Shown here: piece by piece, positions 54,701-62,902 of the stretch
Layout of the letters: every line of letters begins with the position of its first letter
Position numbering within the stretch: the first letter of the stretch is position 1
Origin: Chitinophaga sp. SYP-B3965
GTDB lineage: Bacteria > Bacteroidota > Bacteroidia > Chitinophagales > Chitinophagaceae
DNA length: 64,000 nucleotides
NCBI RefSeq assembly: GCF_009647655.1
Contig: NZ_WJFD01000005.1
Coordinates: 310,001 to 374,000, forward strand
Direction: 5' to 3'
Made by a program: the position numbers and the translations under genes
Notes under the pieces: generated by a model
Seen by the model: only the letters and a program-made list of their open reading frames with translations
Told to the model about the DNA's origin: nothing
The model's database searches: none

Positions 54701-54868
54701 ATACAGGTATCACTGGTAGGCCGGAATCTTTTCTTCTTCCACAGAGCAGCGGAAGGGCTTGATCCTGATTACACGCAAGGTACCGGAACTATTTCCGAAG
54801 GTTTCCAGTCGTTTGCATTGCCGCCGACCCGTTCATTTGGTGCCAACATTAAGATCAACTTTAAATAG
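51737..54868 (+). CDS. SusC-like TonB-dependent receptor (third pair)
   Basis: 1043 residues from the ATG at 51737; an internal Met at residue 22 (51800) gives a tighter signal peptide (KLAGYILPILLLLCSYANAQ) and could be the true start. Domain order: carboxypeptidase-D-like (VKGVVNGEDGKPMPGVTILL), plug (ALGLERKKKTLTYSTQGV, ALQGKVAGLNISS, RVILRGNRS, LYVIDGVV), beta-barrel, final ANIKINFK. It imports an oligosaccharide with the SusD encoded 6 bp downstream. Only these two genes are in the unit; the operator copy 64 bp upstream links it to the LacI regulon, so it may take a variant of the same glycan as the pair at 34016. Confidence 0.92.
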   Translation: MAVNYLLSAGCYFPTARSYSRMLRKLAGYILPILLLLCSYANAQDHPVKGVVNGEDGKPMPGVTILLKGGDRHAITDENGRFSIPASTNAVLVFTFTGYEKKEVPVNGQAELTVNLAPSVTALETVVVTALGLERKKKTLTYSTQGVSAKELTEARELNMVNALQGKVAGLNISSGSTGVGSQARVILRGNRSISGNSQPLYVIDGVVTRASPADINTDNIASLNVLKGANAAALYGSAGQNGVIVIETKKGRQGVNVSVNSTYMVETPIHSTPYQYEYGQGVTNTFLKTSESSWGPKMDGRMVDTWSLDPADAGKQYNYLPDKKARENIYNNGSNFATNLSVSTGSEKSKTLFTYTHTSGDGILPGNELSRHNAALRVTNQLTKKLTLDTKLDYMKQKIDNQLDEGESSFNPLRQIATMPSSIRDQEVTHFEYKDPALGVMKQNYWSPGTVTGANPYWALLRNLRYNKVDRLMGLVSLSYQFSEDFRVMVRGSFDGENNSQEEKSFYGTYRDPSGRYAVGKGSALLLNGDFLLSYKKQLNKDWSIGANAGGEIRNTTGDALTANTGTGMSVPNFFALSNISLAAIAAYNPVVEMETQSLYANAQVGWKDAIFLELTGRNDWSSTLAANNRSYFYPSAGISAVLSELVKLPEAITYLKLRGSLAQVGNGASPGLLQRFAASAPGGNLGYLSLSSTLPNKNLKPEITRSTEAGLELRLFKDRISLDVTAYQTNTSNQIFLQALPVGSGAQSLYTNGGDVRNKGIEVILNTTPVRSGDFSWDLNFNFAKNDNVVIELSDAIPSLIVGGDTYMRNFVLEEGRPFGQIYGKGFVRDSKGRVIVGTNGLPQTTPGKTVLLGNVNPDWTGGISTSVAYKNWSLGAVVSHKQGGDIASFTDAILYGEGLTEETLQGREGGLLFGKNILTQYASARPDGSENTQAVTSQQLWQFLGGRTAPVGEMFMRKATNTRLREFTLGYQLPASLFNRGPLASIQVSLVGRNLFFFHRAAEGLDPDYTQGTGTISEGFQSFALPPTRSFGANIKINFK

Positions 54869-54874
54869 ATAAAG

Positions 54875-56437
54875 ATGAAAAAGTATTTCTTTCTTTTCAT
54901 GGCCACGCTAACACTGCTAAGCTGCACGAAAAGGTTCGACGAAATGAACACGCCGGAAAACCTGCTTCCTGAAAACGAGATCAGCGCAGCACTCATAGGC
55001 CAGTCATTTGCCTTTTCTCAGTATCATGGATTATGTGCCGTATATGTGGAAGTAGGCCAGACATTACACGCAGATATTTACGCGCAATATTTCGCTTCCG
55101 TGCCGGCAGCTTTCAGTACAGAGCAGTTTATTCCAAATGGCTCCTGGACAGATCTTTTCTGGAAGGACTTCTATGTGAATGCCGCACCGCAATTATGGCT
55201 CACAGAAAAAGTGACAAAAGAAAATAACATGCTGGTAGCAAACGCTATCGCAAAAATTTGGCGCGTAGTGATCTACAGCCGGATGACAGATTATTTTGGT
55301 CCCGTTATCTACTCCCACTTCGGAGAGCAAACACAAAGTGTACCTTATGATGCACAGGAAGATATCTACAATGATTTCTTCAAAACACTGGACGAAGCAT
55401 CTGCTGTATTAAAACAAAACCCCGGCGGCAACGGTTTCGCCGCCCACGATCAGGTCTATGCCGGCAGCGCAGACAAATGGCTGAAACTCGCCAACTCCCT
55501 CCGCCTCCGTTTTGCTTTGCGCATCGCTTACGCTGATGCTGCCAGAGCAAAAACAGAAGCAGAGAAAGCAGTGACAGATGGCGTGATCCTCACCAATGTG
55601 GACAATGCGAATGTGCTCACTACTACTAACAGCGTGAACATCCTTTCGCGCATCACTTACCTGATAGATTTCCGGGCCAGCACAAGTTTGATCAGCACCT
55701 TGAAAGGTTACAACGATCCAAGGTTATCTGATTATTTATCTCCTGCGGTAACCGGTGGCCAGTACACCGGTATCCGTAATGGTTTACCGGCAGTAGAAAG
55801 AGGTACCCAACTGGCTAACCTCAATTCCTTTGTAGGCACAAAATGGTTGTCGCCAGACAGGAAAGGAACGCTTACACCTAACCGTGTACTGTCTGCTGCG
55901 GAAGTAGCTTTCCTGAAAGCAGAAGGTGCATTGAGAGGATGGAGCATGGGTGGCACGCCGAAAGATCTGTACAACCAGGGGATTGCGCTTTCTCTTGCAG
56001 AACGTGTAGCAGCATCTCCCACACAGATCACAGCTTATCAAACCAGTACAACATTACCTGCACCGGTAACAGATAAATGGAACACACCCGCAATGAGTGA
56101 TATTCCTGTGTTATATGATGAGGTTGGTACTTTTGAAAGAAGGCTGGAGCAGATCATCACGCAGAAATGGCTGGCCCTTTATCCTGATGGATGGGAAGCC
56201 TGGTCAGAACGCAGACGAACAGGATATCCAAGAGGATATGCATTGATCGCTTCAGAGAGCCCGAATATCACCAGAACGCAATTGGTGAGAAGGGTAACCT
56301 ATCCGCCGGTGGAAATATCCACTAACAGGGCTGCTTATGATGCAGCAGTAGGTATGTTGAAAGGGGCGGATGAAAACTTTACAAGAGTATGGTGGGATAA
56401 AAAGCCTATAGCTGATTATCCGCTGCCTACTAATTGA
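54875..56437 (+). CDS. SusD/RagB-family lipoprotein (SusD-like_2 type, third pair)
   Basis: 520 residues with lipobox LLSC (Cys17). The SusD-like_2 pattern is clear: KIWRVVIYSRMTDYFGPVIYS, NSLRLRFALRIAYADAARAKTEA, and the C-terminal EQIITQKWLALYPDGWEAWSE block with the WWD near the end, as in the SusD at 2625. It forms the surface lid of the SusC encoded 6 bp upstream. It ends its transcription unit, and a hairpin terminator follows 41 bp after the stop. Ligand unknown; regulation by the LacI operator upstream of SusC is inferred. Confidence 0.92.
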   Translation: MKKYFFLFMATLTLLSCTKRFDEMNTPENLLPENEISAALIGQSFAFSQYHGLCAVYVEVGQTLHADIYAQYFASVPAAFSTEQFIPNGSWTDLFWKDFYVNAAPQLWLTEKVTKENNMLVANAIAKIWRVVIYSRMTDYFGPVIYSHFGEQTQSVPYDAQEDIYNDFFKTLDEASAVLKQNPGGNGFAAHDQVYAGSADKWLKLANSLRLRFALRIAYADAARAKTEAEKAVTDGVILTNVDNANVLTTTNSVNILSRITYLIDFRASTSLISTLKGYNDPRLSDYLSPAVTGGQYTGIRNGLPAVERGTQLANLNSFVGTKWLSPDRKGTLTPNRVLSAAEVAFLKAEGALRGWSMGGTPKDLYNQGIALSLAERVAASPTQITAYQTSTTLPAPVTDKWNTPAMSDIPVLYDEVGTFERRLEQIITQKWLALYPDGWEAWSERRRTGYPRGYALIASESPNITRTQLVRRVTYPPVEISTNRAAYDAAVGMLKGADENFTRVWWDKKPIADYPLPTN

Positions 56438-56477
56438 TATGTGGCAAGAACAAAATAGCGTATAAGAATAATGTAAC

Positions 56478-56510
56478 GGACTGCTTCATTTGGGAGCAGT
56501 CCCTTTTTTT
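56478..56510 (+). terminator. Rho-independent terminator after the third SusCD pair
   Basis: Stem GGACTGCT / AGCAGTCC (56478-56485 with 56495-56502) followed by seven T residues (56504-56510). It also marks the boundary with the convergent RibD-like gene. Confidence 0.85.
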
Positions 56511-57033
56511 ACCCAACCTTATCATAATTCAACATCAGCACCCCCATCTTAGAAGACTTCACCTCATTCAACTTCAACCCAACCCTTTCCTGGATATCCT
56601 TAAACAAAGGTTTCCCCGCCCCCAGGATAACCGGAAACACCGCCAGCCTGAAAACATCCACCAACCCCGCGTTCATAAAACTCGTAATAAGCTGCCCGCC
56701 ACCATACAGCCAGATATCTTTCCCCGGCTGTTGTAAAATTTCGGGCACGTCATTCATAGTAGTTTTTGTATGAGAGAAAACATACTTTTTCTTGCTATGA
56801 ATAGCCTGATACAACTCCTGTATCATCGGAGGTGCATTTTCATCCGGCTGAAAATTCCCCCAGAGATCATAACTCTTTCGCCCATAAAAGATAGTGTCAA
56901 TGCTGGAAAGAAGTTCTCCAAAAGTGTTATCGAAAGTGGCATCAGGATCTTCACTGATCCAGTCAATTTCTCCGTTAGGCCCTTCAATGAAGCCATCGAG
57001 GGTTACTGCTAAGTCTAAGATGATTTTTCTCAT
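56509..57033 (-). CDS. Dihydrofolate-reductase-fold / RibD C-terminal-like protein
   Basis: 174 residues, cytoplasmic. The opening KIILDLAVTLDGFIEGPNGEIDW, the TIFYGRKSYDLW block, KYVFSHTKT and DIWLYGGGQLITSFMNAGLVD are characteristic of the small RibD_C-type reductase group in Bacteroidota. These are NADPH-dependent reductases of unknown substrate; the group is not true folate DHFR. The stop codon sits at the T-run of the terminator of the plus-strand SusCD operon, so the gene is convergent. No link to the catabolic regulon is apparent. Confidence 0.88.
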   Translation of the reverse strand: MRKIILDLAVTLDGFIEGPNGEIDWISEDPDATFDNTFGELLSSIDTIFYGRKSYDLWGNFQPDENAPPMIQELYQAIHSKKKYVFSHTKTTMNDVPEILQQPGKDIWLYGGGQLITSFMNAGLVDVFRLAVFPVILGAGKPLFKDIQERVGLKLNEVKSSKMGVLMLNYDKVG

Positions 57034-57188
57034 GAGGATAATGGGTTAAAGTTTACTGTCATCAATATACGGAAATAACTTATTCCCTCCCCATTTTGAG
57101 TGATCCCGCTTACCACATCCGGGGATTGTACAAGGAACTATCCAACCCCATCTTTGCATCATTATTTAAAGAACCCCAAATATTACAC

Positions 57189-57983
57189 ATGAAACAACTC
57201 ACATTCGGCGTAGTGTTCCTGCTCGGCCTTGTACAGGTCAGTTGCGAAAAGGATAACGACGACCATTACGAAGCACCTCCAAAAGTGAAGATGAATGTTT
57301 TTCAATCTGCAGGAGACAGTGCCACGATTGTTACCCAGATCAACAACTTCCGCACACAGATCGGCGATCCGGTAAATAATGTACCCGGTGTTACAGTTGG
57401 CAGGAGAGAAGTGAACTGGGATGGCGTACCGCCTAATTTCACTAATAACGATCAGTTCCCGGCGGACTTCTTCAATCTCACAGATCCCGCCGGAGCAAAC
57501 GGCCGTAAAAGAGGATTGGTATACACCGCCGCCAGTTTGCCTTTAAGACTGGATAGCACCAGTTTCTCACAGCTGGATGTTTCTTATGCAGATGAATTCA
57601 TCCCCTTCAGCCAAAAGAAACTCCTCATTTCTACCAGCTCCAATGTTTCAGAGGTAGAATTTAAAGTAGCCGGCACCAATACAAATGCCTTTGTAAAAGG
57701 TTTCGGCATCATCTTCTCTGACGTGGATGATGCTAATTCCACTTCCCTGGAATTCTTTAACGGCAACACGAGCCTGGGGGTAGTGAAAGCCCCAGTCAAA
57801 AAACCGGGGGCAGCTTTCTCCTTCCTCGGCGTCTTTTTCCCTGAATCACAGGTGACCCGGATCAGAATAACTGCCGGTAACGCTAAACTGGCCGCTGGCG
57901 TAAAAGACCTCAGCGACGGTGGCACCAAGGACCTGGTAGCATATGACGACTTCTTTTACAGCGAACCGCTGGCTCTCCAATAA
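57189..57983 (+). CDS. Hypothetical surface lipoprotein, jelly-roll-like
   Basis: 264 residues from the ATG at 57189, which gives a lipoprotein signal (VQVSC, Cys19); the longer frame begins with TTG and carries no signal. The family is not recognised. The mature part is beta-rich, with FRTQIGDPVNNVPGVT, REVNWDGVP, PFSQKKLLISTSSNVSEVEF, GFGIIFSDVDDANSTSLEFF and RIRITAGNAKLAAG blocks, which resemble a PEP-CTERM-like or discoidin-like sandwich often found in extracellular proteins. It is alone, divergent from the RibD-like gene and followed by a strong 13-bp hairpin just before the sensor-kinase gene. Confidence 0.68.
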   Translation: MKQLTFGVVFLLGLVQVSCEKDNDDHYEAPPKVKMNVFQSAGDSATIVTQINNFRTQIGDPVNNVPGVTVGRREVNWDGVPPNFTNNDQFPADFFNLTDPAGANGRKRGLVYTAASLPLRLDSTSFSQLDVSYADEFIPFSQKKLLISTSSNVSEVEFKVAGTNTNAFVKGFGIIFSDVDDANSTSLEFFNGNTSLGVVKAPVKKPGAAFSFLGVFFPESQVTRIRITAGNAKLAAGVKDLSDGGTKDLVAYDDFFYSEPLALQ

Positions 57984-57996
57984 AGCTGAACCCCAA

Positions 57997-58028
57997 AAAC
58001 GCTATCCCCACATTTGGGGATGGCGTTT
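57997..58028 (+). terminator. Long hairpin after the lipoprotein gene, possible terminator, contains a palindrome shared with two other promoters
   Basis: A 13-bp stem (57997-58009 with 58016-58028, one T-G wobble) with a 6-base loop ACATTT. No T-run follows, so termination is not certain. Its core ATCCCC-N6-GGGGAT (58004-58021) recurs at 61096-61113 and 61820-61836, hence it may also be an operator for the downstream two-component genes. Confidence 0.5.
58004..58021 (+). promoter_or_regulatory. ATCCCC-N6-GGGGAT palindrome 1, before the sensor-kinase gene
   Basis: Perfect 6-bp arms ATCCCC and GGGGAT with spacer ACATTT, 60 bp before the ATG at 58082. The other copies precede the response-regulator gene and the alpha/beta-hydrolase gene. 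Confidence 0.5.
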
Positions 58029-58081
58029 AACACCAAATACCGGGATTTTTGTATTTTTAGACGTTATCTACAAACCCCGGC

Positions 58082-61000
58082 ATGTTCAGCAGGTTATTAC
58101 ACACCGCTCTTTTCCTCATTTACAGCGCATGGCTCTCTGCGCAGAACCCCCAGCTGATCTTCTCCCGGCTCAACATACAGGACGGTCTTTCGCATAATAA
58201 AGTGAATTGCATCCTGCAGGATAAAAGAGGATTTATATGGATGGGAACAGAAGATGGTTTGAACCGCTTCGATGGAAAGTACTTTACCCTTTTCAGGAAC
58301 ACACCCGGCAACACCACTACCATCTCAGGAAATATTATTACCTCCCTGCTGGAAGATGAAGAGGGCGTATTATGGATCGGTTCCGCAGATGCTGGTCTCA
58401 CAAGATATGATCACCGCCTGCCCGCCGCACAGCAATTCAGGCAATACCGTCATGTGCCGAAAGACAGCTCGTCTATCCCCATCAATATTATCAATGCCAT
58501 TACACAGGATCATGCCGGTTATCTCTGGCTGGCCACCGGGGGCAACAGGGTACTGCGTTTTTCTAAACAAACAGGAACATTTGATGAACCGGTAAAAGAA
58601 GGCACCCGTTATGCCTTGTCCCTTGTAATGGATAATAGTGATACACTCTGGGTAGGCCGGCAGGGAGGGGGGATGCTGAAAGTGAATACCCATGATCTCA
58701 AATACAACATGGATCGCCGTTACAGTGATCTCTATGCAGACCTTCCGCATGCATCCGTAAGTTCTTTGTATAAAGACAAACAGGGAAATATCTGGTTTGG
58801 ATCATGGGATAAAATACTGTACCGTTTTGATATGCAGTTAAAACAGGAACAGGCTTTTACCACACCCGCAGATGAAATATTGTCTTTTGCAGAAGATACC
58901 ACCGGCACGATCTGGATGGGAGGGAAGAGCAAGGGCTTATTTATCTACGATAAAGAAAAGAACAGTTTTACCAATCTCCGTTACGATCCTGCCCTGGAGG
59001 GCACTATCATAGATGACCGCATCAATTGCATCTACGTGGGAAGAGATGGAATGGTATGGCTGGGCACCAATCGTGGCGTAAGTATTTACAACCCATCCCA
59101 GCAACCTTTTTCACAGCAGTTCCTGGATAAAAATGGAAAAGATCTGAAAATATACGATCTCCAAAGTGTGAACGGAGACCAGTGGGTAGGCACCAGCGAC
59201 GGATTATACATCAGGATAAAAGGTGCCACCACATTCCGGCATGTTCCCTTACAATACAAAGGCCACCCGCTGGCCGTATCGAAAATATTCCGGGATGACG
59301 ATGGTACCCTCTACCTGGGTACCAATTTTACTTTGTTCATCTGTGATCCTGAAAATTTTACATTATCACTACTGCCCAATACGGAAAAAGATCCTGTGAT
59401 CTATAACATTATAGACTCCCGCATTGTATCCATTATCAAAGATACCATTGCAAACCACCCTGTGCTGATCACAGTACCTTACGGTCATTTCATAGCGTAT
59501 TACGACTTCGTTACCCAACGCTGGACCTCCCGGGAAGACACTACCATGAACATCATCAAACGGTTCAATTTATCAGATCACCTGATCAGGAAACTCTATA
59601 AAACGCCCCTTGGCAACATCTGGATGGCCACTGCCAAAGCAGGTCTTGGCGAATGGAAAAAGGATTCATGGCCTTATGTGGAATACCATAGCGCCCTCAG
59701 CAATAATAATGTATACGATATGGCGGAAGATCCCTCCGGCAAATTGTGGGTGAGCACTTACGGCGGAGGTTTGAACCATTTTGATCCCCAAACAGATACT
59801 TTCACGCATATCGCCGCATCCAGCAATCTGCTGGAAGGATTACAGCTGGACGGATGGCAAAACGTGTGGATGGTGAGTAATGGACACCTGCATAAATACG
59901 ATCCTTATATAGAAACCTATTCCACCTACCAGCTGCCGGATCTCGAAAAATCAGGCGGCGTAAGCGGAAGCATCTTTAAGGATACAGACGGCCAGATGTA
60001 TGTAGCCGGGAATAACTACGTGGTAGCTTTTCGCCCGGAAAAGATCAGGGAAGAAAGAAAGTACCCCAAAGTGTTCTTTACAGATTTCCTCATATTCAAT
60101 GCCTCCTACAGTGAACGGCTGAAAGAAAAAGAGATCAGGCTGCCACATAATAAAAACTATTTCACCTTCACTTTCTCCGCCCCGGAATTTATGCAGCGCA
60201 ATACCATCTACGCTTATATGCTGGAAGGTTTTGATAAAGACTGGATAGAAGCAGGAGACCGTAACTACGCCAGCTATTCCAACCTGGATGGTGGTTATTA
60301 CACCCTGAAAGTAAAAGCCAGCAGCAGTAAAGGCAACTGGGGAAATGAATATGCCGCCATCCGCATTCGTATCATACCACCTTTCTGGAAAGCATGGTGG
60401 TTTTTCCTGCTCTGCGCAGCCACTATTGCTGCCACCACTTACGCCATCTACCGTTACCGCATCAATGAACTGCTGGACAGGCAAGCCATTCGTAACAAGA
60501 TTGCACAGGACCTTCATGATAACGTTGGCTCTACATTAAGCAGTATCGGCGTATACAGCGAAGTAGCGCAGATCTACCTCCAGCAGCAAAAGAACACCGA
60601 TCTGAAAAGCACACTGGAAAAGATCCGCGATGCCTGCGGTGAAATGATCAGTGAACTCAGTGATACCGTATGGACCATCAACCCGCGTAATGATCATATG
60701 AGCACCATCCTGCAAAGAATGGACTCTTTTGCCCGGCCATTGCTCAAAGCACAGGATGTAGACTTCCACATGAACTTCGATATAGATATCACAAGGTTGA
60801 ACCTGGAAATGACGAAAAGAAAGAACTTCTACCTCATCTTCAAAGAGGCCGTAAGCAATGCTTACAAATACGCACAATGCAAGAACCTTTGGGTAGATGT
60901 AAAAGAAGGCCAGCATTTCCTGCAACTGATCGTGCGGGACGACGGGCAGGGCTTTGATCCAGGAAGAGTAAAGTCGGCCAATACGCTCTCCGGTAATGGC

Positions 61001-61105
61001 TTGCGGAATATGCAGCGGAGGGCAAAGGAAATGAAAGGGGAATGTGTGATCAGCAGTATCCCGGGAGAGGGAACTACCCTTACTTTAAGGTTTCCTATCC
61101 CCTGA
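58082..61105 (+). CDS. Propeller-type sensor histidine kinase (Reg_prop, Y_Y_Y, HisKA_3)
   Basis: 1007 residues. A signal peptide is followed by the two-propeller sensor region (repeated GFIWMGTEDGLNRFDG, GVLWIGSADAGLTRYD, GNIWFGSWDKILYRFD units, about 25-660), a Y_Y_Y domain (about 675-760), one membrane segment (about 770-795), and a HisKA_3 domain with the phosphorylated His812 (AQDLHDNVGSTLSSI). It ends with a HATPase domain (NAYKYA, DDGQGFDPG, GNGLRNM, GEGTTLTLRF). It is not a hybrid: no receiver or AraC output follows, and the NarL-type regulator is encoded 56 bp downstream. Sensors of this type detect extracytoplasmic oligosaccharides or envelope cues. Preceded by the GGGGAT palindrome shared with its regulator. 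Confidence 0.93.
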   Translation: MFSRLLHTALFLIYSAWLSAQNPQLIFSRLNIQDGLSHNKVNCILQDKRGFIWMGTEDGLNRFDGKYFTLFRNTPGNTTTISGNIITSLLEDEEGVLWIGSADAGLTRYDHRLPAAQQFRQYRHVPKDSSSIPINIINAITQDHAGYLWLATGGNRVLRFSKQTGTFDEPVKEGTRYALSLVMDNSDTLWVGRQGGGMLKVNTHDLKYNMDRRYSDLYADLPHASVSSLYKDKQGNIWFGSWDKILYRFDMQLKQEQAFTTPADEILSFAEDTTGTIWMGGKSKGLFIYDKEKNSFTNLRYDPALEGTIIDDRINCIYVGRDGMVWLGTNRGVSIYNPSQQPFSQQFLDKNGKDLKIYDLQSVNGDQWVGTSDGLYIRIKGATTFRHVPLQYKGHPLAVSKIFRDDDGTLYLGTNFTLFICDPENFTLSLLPNTEKDPVIYNIIDSRIVSIIKDTIANHPVLITVPYGHFIAYYDFVTQRWTSREDTTMNIIKRFNLSDHLIRKLYKTPLGNIWMATAKAGLGEWKKDSWPYVEYHSALSNNNVYDMAEDPSGKLWVSTYGGGLNHFDPQTDTFTHIAASSNLLEGLQLDGWQNVWMVSNGHLHKYDPYIETYSTYQLPDLEKSGGVSGSIFKDTDGQMYVAGNNYVVAFRPEKIREERKYPKVFFTDFLIFNASYSERLKEKEIRLPHNKNYFTFTFSAPEFMQRNTIYAYMLEGFDKDWIEAGDRNYASYSNLDGGYYTLKVKASSSKGNWGNEYAAIRIRIIPPFWKAWWFFLLCAATIAATTYAIYRYRINELLDRQAIRNKIAQDLHDNVGSTLSSIGVYSEVAQIYLQQQKNTDLKSTLEKIRDACGEMISELSDTVWTINPRNDHMSTILQRMDSFARPLLKAQDVDFHMNFDIDITRLNLEMTKRKNFYLIFKEAVSNAYKYAQCKNLWVDVKEGQHFLQLIVRDDGQGFDPGRVKSANTLSGNGLRNMQRRAKEMKGECVISSIPGEGTTLTLRFPIP

Positions 61106-61113
61106 TTTGGGGA
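61096..61113 (+). promoter_or_regulatory. ATCCCC-N6-GGGGAT palindrome 2, at the end of the kinase gene
   Basis: Perfect 6-bp arms with spacer TGATTT, overlapping the kinase stop codon and 48 bp before the ATG of the response regulator. The CAGATTTG element at 61150-61157 could be a -7 box with a nearly leaderless transcript. Confidence 0.5.
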
Positions 61114-61161
61114 TGTTATTTCGGTAATTTTAACGGAACTTTATATAAACAGATTTGTCAC

Positions 61162-61809
61162 ATGAGCCTGAGGATTGCCATATTCGACGATAATAAGAAC
61201 ATCCGGGAAAGCATCAGTTTGCTGCTTTCTACCGTTCCCCAGTTTGAAGTGGTGGGCTCCTTTTCTCATGTATTAGATTGTGTGGAAGATGTAAAGGAAT
61301 GTAAACCGGATATCATCCTCATGGATATAGAAATGCCGGGTATGACAGGGATCGAAGCCGTAGTAAAGATCAAAAAAGAATTCCCGCAGATCCAGGTCCT
61401 CATGCAAACTGTTTTTGAAGATGACGATCGTGTATTTGATTCCATCTGCAGCGGCGCATCCGGATATATCCTCAAGAATTTCCTGCATACCAAACTATTG
61501 GATTCCATCCAGGAGTTGCAATACGGTGGCTCTCCCATGAGTCCATCCATAGCCAGGAAAGTGCTCAACAAAATGCAAACCGTAGCCACGCATATTCGTC
61601 CTGAAGAAAAAATAGATTATCAGCTCACCCCCCGCGAAAAAGAAGTATTATCCGCCCTCGTGAATGGCCTCAGTTATAAAATGATTGCCGCAGAACTCAC
61701 CATCAGCTATGAAACCGTTCGTTCACATGTAAAAAAGATCTACGAGAAACTCCATGTAGCCTCTCTTACCGAAGTAGTGGCAAAAGCCATCAATAACCGC
61801 ATTGTGTAA
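61162..61809 (+). CDS. NarL/FixJ-family response regulator
   Basis: 215 residues from the ATG at 61162; the longer frame starts inside the kinase gene. The receiver domain opens with IAIFDDNKNIRES and holds the phospho-acceptor Asp55 (IILMDIEMPG), with Lys in YILKNF. The output is a LuxR-type HTH at about 153-198 (LTPREKEVLSALVNG, TISYETVRSHVKKIYEKL). It should be phosphorylated by the HisKA_3 kinase encoded directly upstream. Likely targets are promoters with the ATCCCC-N6-GGGGAT palindrome found before the kinase gene, this gene and the alpha/beta-hydrolase gene, which would imply positive autoregulation. Target assignment is inference. Confidence 0.93.
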   Translation: MSLRIAIFDDNKNIRESISLLLSTVPQFEVVGSFSHVLDCVEDVKECKPDIILMDIEMPGMTGIEAVVKIKKEFPQIQVLMQTVFEDDDRVFDSICSGASGYILKNFLHTKLLDSIQELQYGGSPMSPSIARKVLNKMQTVATHIRPEEKIDYQLTPREKEVLSALVNGLSYKMIAAELTISYETVRSHVKKIYEKLHVASLTEVVAKAINNRIV

Positions 61810-61819
61810 ACTTATCTGA

Positions 61820-61888
61820 TACCCACATTAGGGGATATATAATACCTGCTTGCGGGATTGCCGGGTTATGCCCATGAAAGTACTTTTG
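61820..61888 (+). promoter_or_regulatory. Palindrome 3 plus Bacteroidota promoter before the alpha/beta-hydrolase gene
   Basis: ATACCC-N6-GGGGAT (61820-61836, one mismatch from the other copies) precedes a well-formed promoter: ATTG at 61857-61860, 20 bp, then TACTTTTG at 61881-61888, an exact TAnnTTTG -7 box. The palindrome lies about 20 bp before the -33 element, a position suited to an activator. Confidence 0.55.
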
Positions 61889-61917
61889 CAGCATTGTTTG
61901 ACTTCAAAAATACTGCA

Positions 61918-62811
61918 ATGAATAATCGTAATCTTTTGCTGATGGCTTCTTGCGTGATCAGCAGCCACCTGACTTTTGCACAGGCTATCTATGATGAAAC
62001 ATTCATGGAGTTGCCCATCGTTAAGAACATTCAGCTTTCCACAGGTGTGGAAATACAGTATGTGGAACAGGGAGCCGTTTCCGGCACGCCTGTTATCTTT
62101 CTCCATGGCTTTACAGATTCATGGTATTCCTACGAAAAAGCCATGATGCATTTACCCTTTTCCATTCATGCATATGTGCTTTCCCAACGCGGTCACGGCC
62201 TTTCATCCAAACCCCAAAAAGGATATAAGCCAGAAGATTTCACTGCGGATGTAGAAGCCTTCATGAAAGAACTGGAGATCCCTTCCGCCATTATCGTAGG
62301 CCATTCCATGGGTTCCGTTATTGCCCAGCGTTTTGCGATTGATCATCCTGAACGCACCAGGGCCCTGGTGCTGATAGGGGCGTTTGCCAACATTAAAAAG
62401 AATCCCGGCATCGTGGAATTCGGCAAAATAGTGGAACAGTTGCAGGACCCCATCGATTCCGTTTTTGTGCATGAATTTCAGAAAGGTACACTGGCCAAAG
62501 AACTGGACGGAATGGAACTGCATACTTATGTATCAGAAAGCAGGCTGGTACCCGCAAGGGTCTGGAAAGAATTAATGTACGGCCTGATGGATGTGGATTA
62601 TGAGAAGGAATTGAAAAAGGTAAAAGCACCCGCACTGATCCTGTATGGTGATAAGGATATGATAGTGCCGGAATCAGACCAGCAGGTATTGGCAGGCGCC
62701 CTGAAGAACAGTACTCGCATCACCTACAAGGGAACTGGCCACGGCCTGCATTGGGAAGAACCAGAACGCTTCGCAGAAGATTTATGTCATTTTATTAGTA
62801 AATTGCCATGA
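61918..62811 (+). CDS. Secreted alpha/beta hydrolase
   Basis: 297 residues from the ATG at 61918, which gives a signal peptide (LLLMASCVISSHLTFAQ); the longer frame starting at 61858 would sit across the promoter. The catalytic triad is complete: oxyanion motif FLHGFTDSW, nucleophile Ser130 in GHSMGS, Asp in YGDKDMIVP and His in TGHGLHWEEP. Relatives include epoxide hydrolases, haloalkane dehalogenases, esterases and lactonases; the substrate cannot be read off. It follows the two-component system and shares its palindrome, so it may be the output gene of that system. Confidence 0.88.
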   Translation: MNNRNLLLMASCVISSHLTFAQAIYDETFMELPIVKNIQLSTGVEIQYVEQGAVSGTPVIFLHGFTDSWYSYEKAMMHLPFSIHAYVLSQRGHGLSSKPQKGYKPEDFTADVEAFMKELEIPSAIIVGHSMGSVIAQRFAIDHPERTRALVLIGAFANIKKNPGIVEFGKIVEQLQDPIDSVFVHEFQKGTLAKELDGMELHTYVSESRLVPARVWKELMYGLMDVDYEKELKKVKAPALILYGDKDMIVPESDQQVLAGALKNSTRITYKGTGHGLHWEEPERFAEDLCHFISKLP

Positions 62812-62902
62812 AGATTATTGTAAGTATCTGTATTGCGTGGCATTACCCCAGCCTGATTGATTTTAACGCCAATATTTAATAAAATAAATCCCCCCTCCTT
62901 CG

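Noticed and set aside
61042-61161. Longer start of the response regulator
   Set aside because: It would begin inside the kinase gene and add 40 residues ahead of an intact receiver domain.
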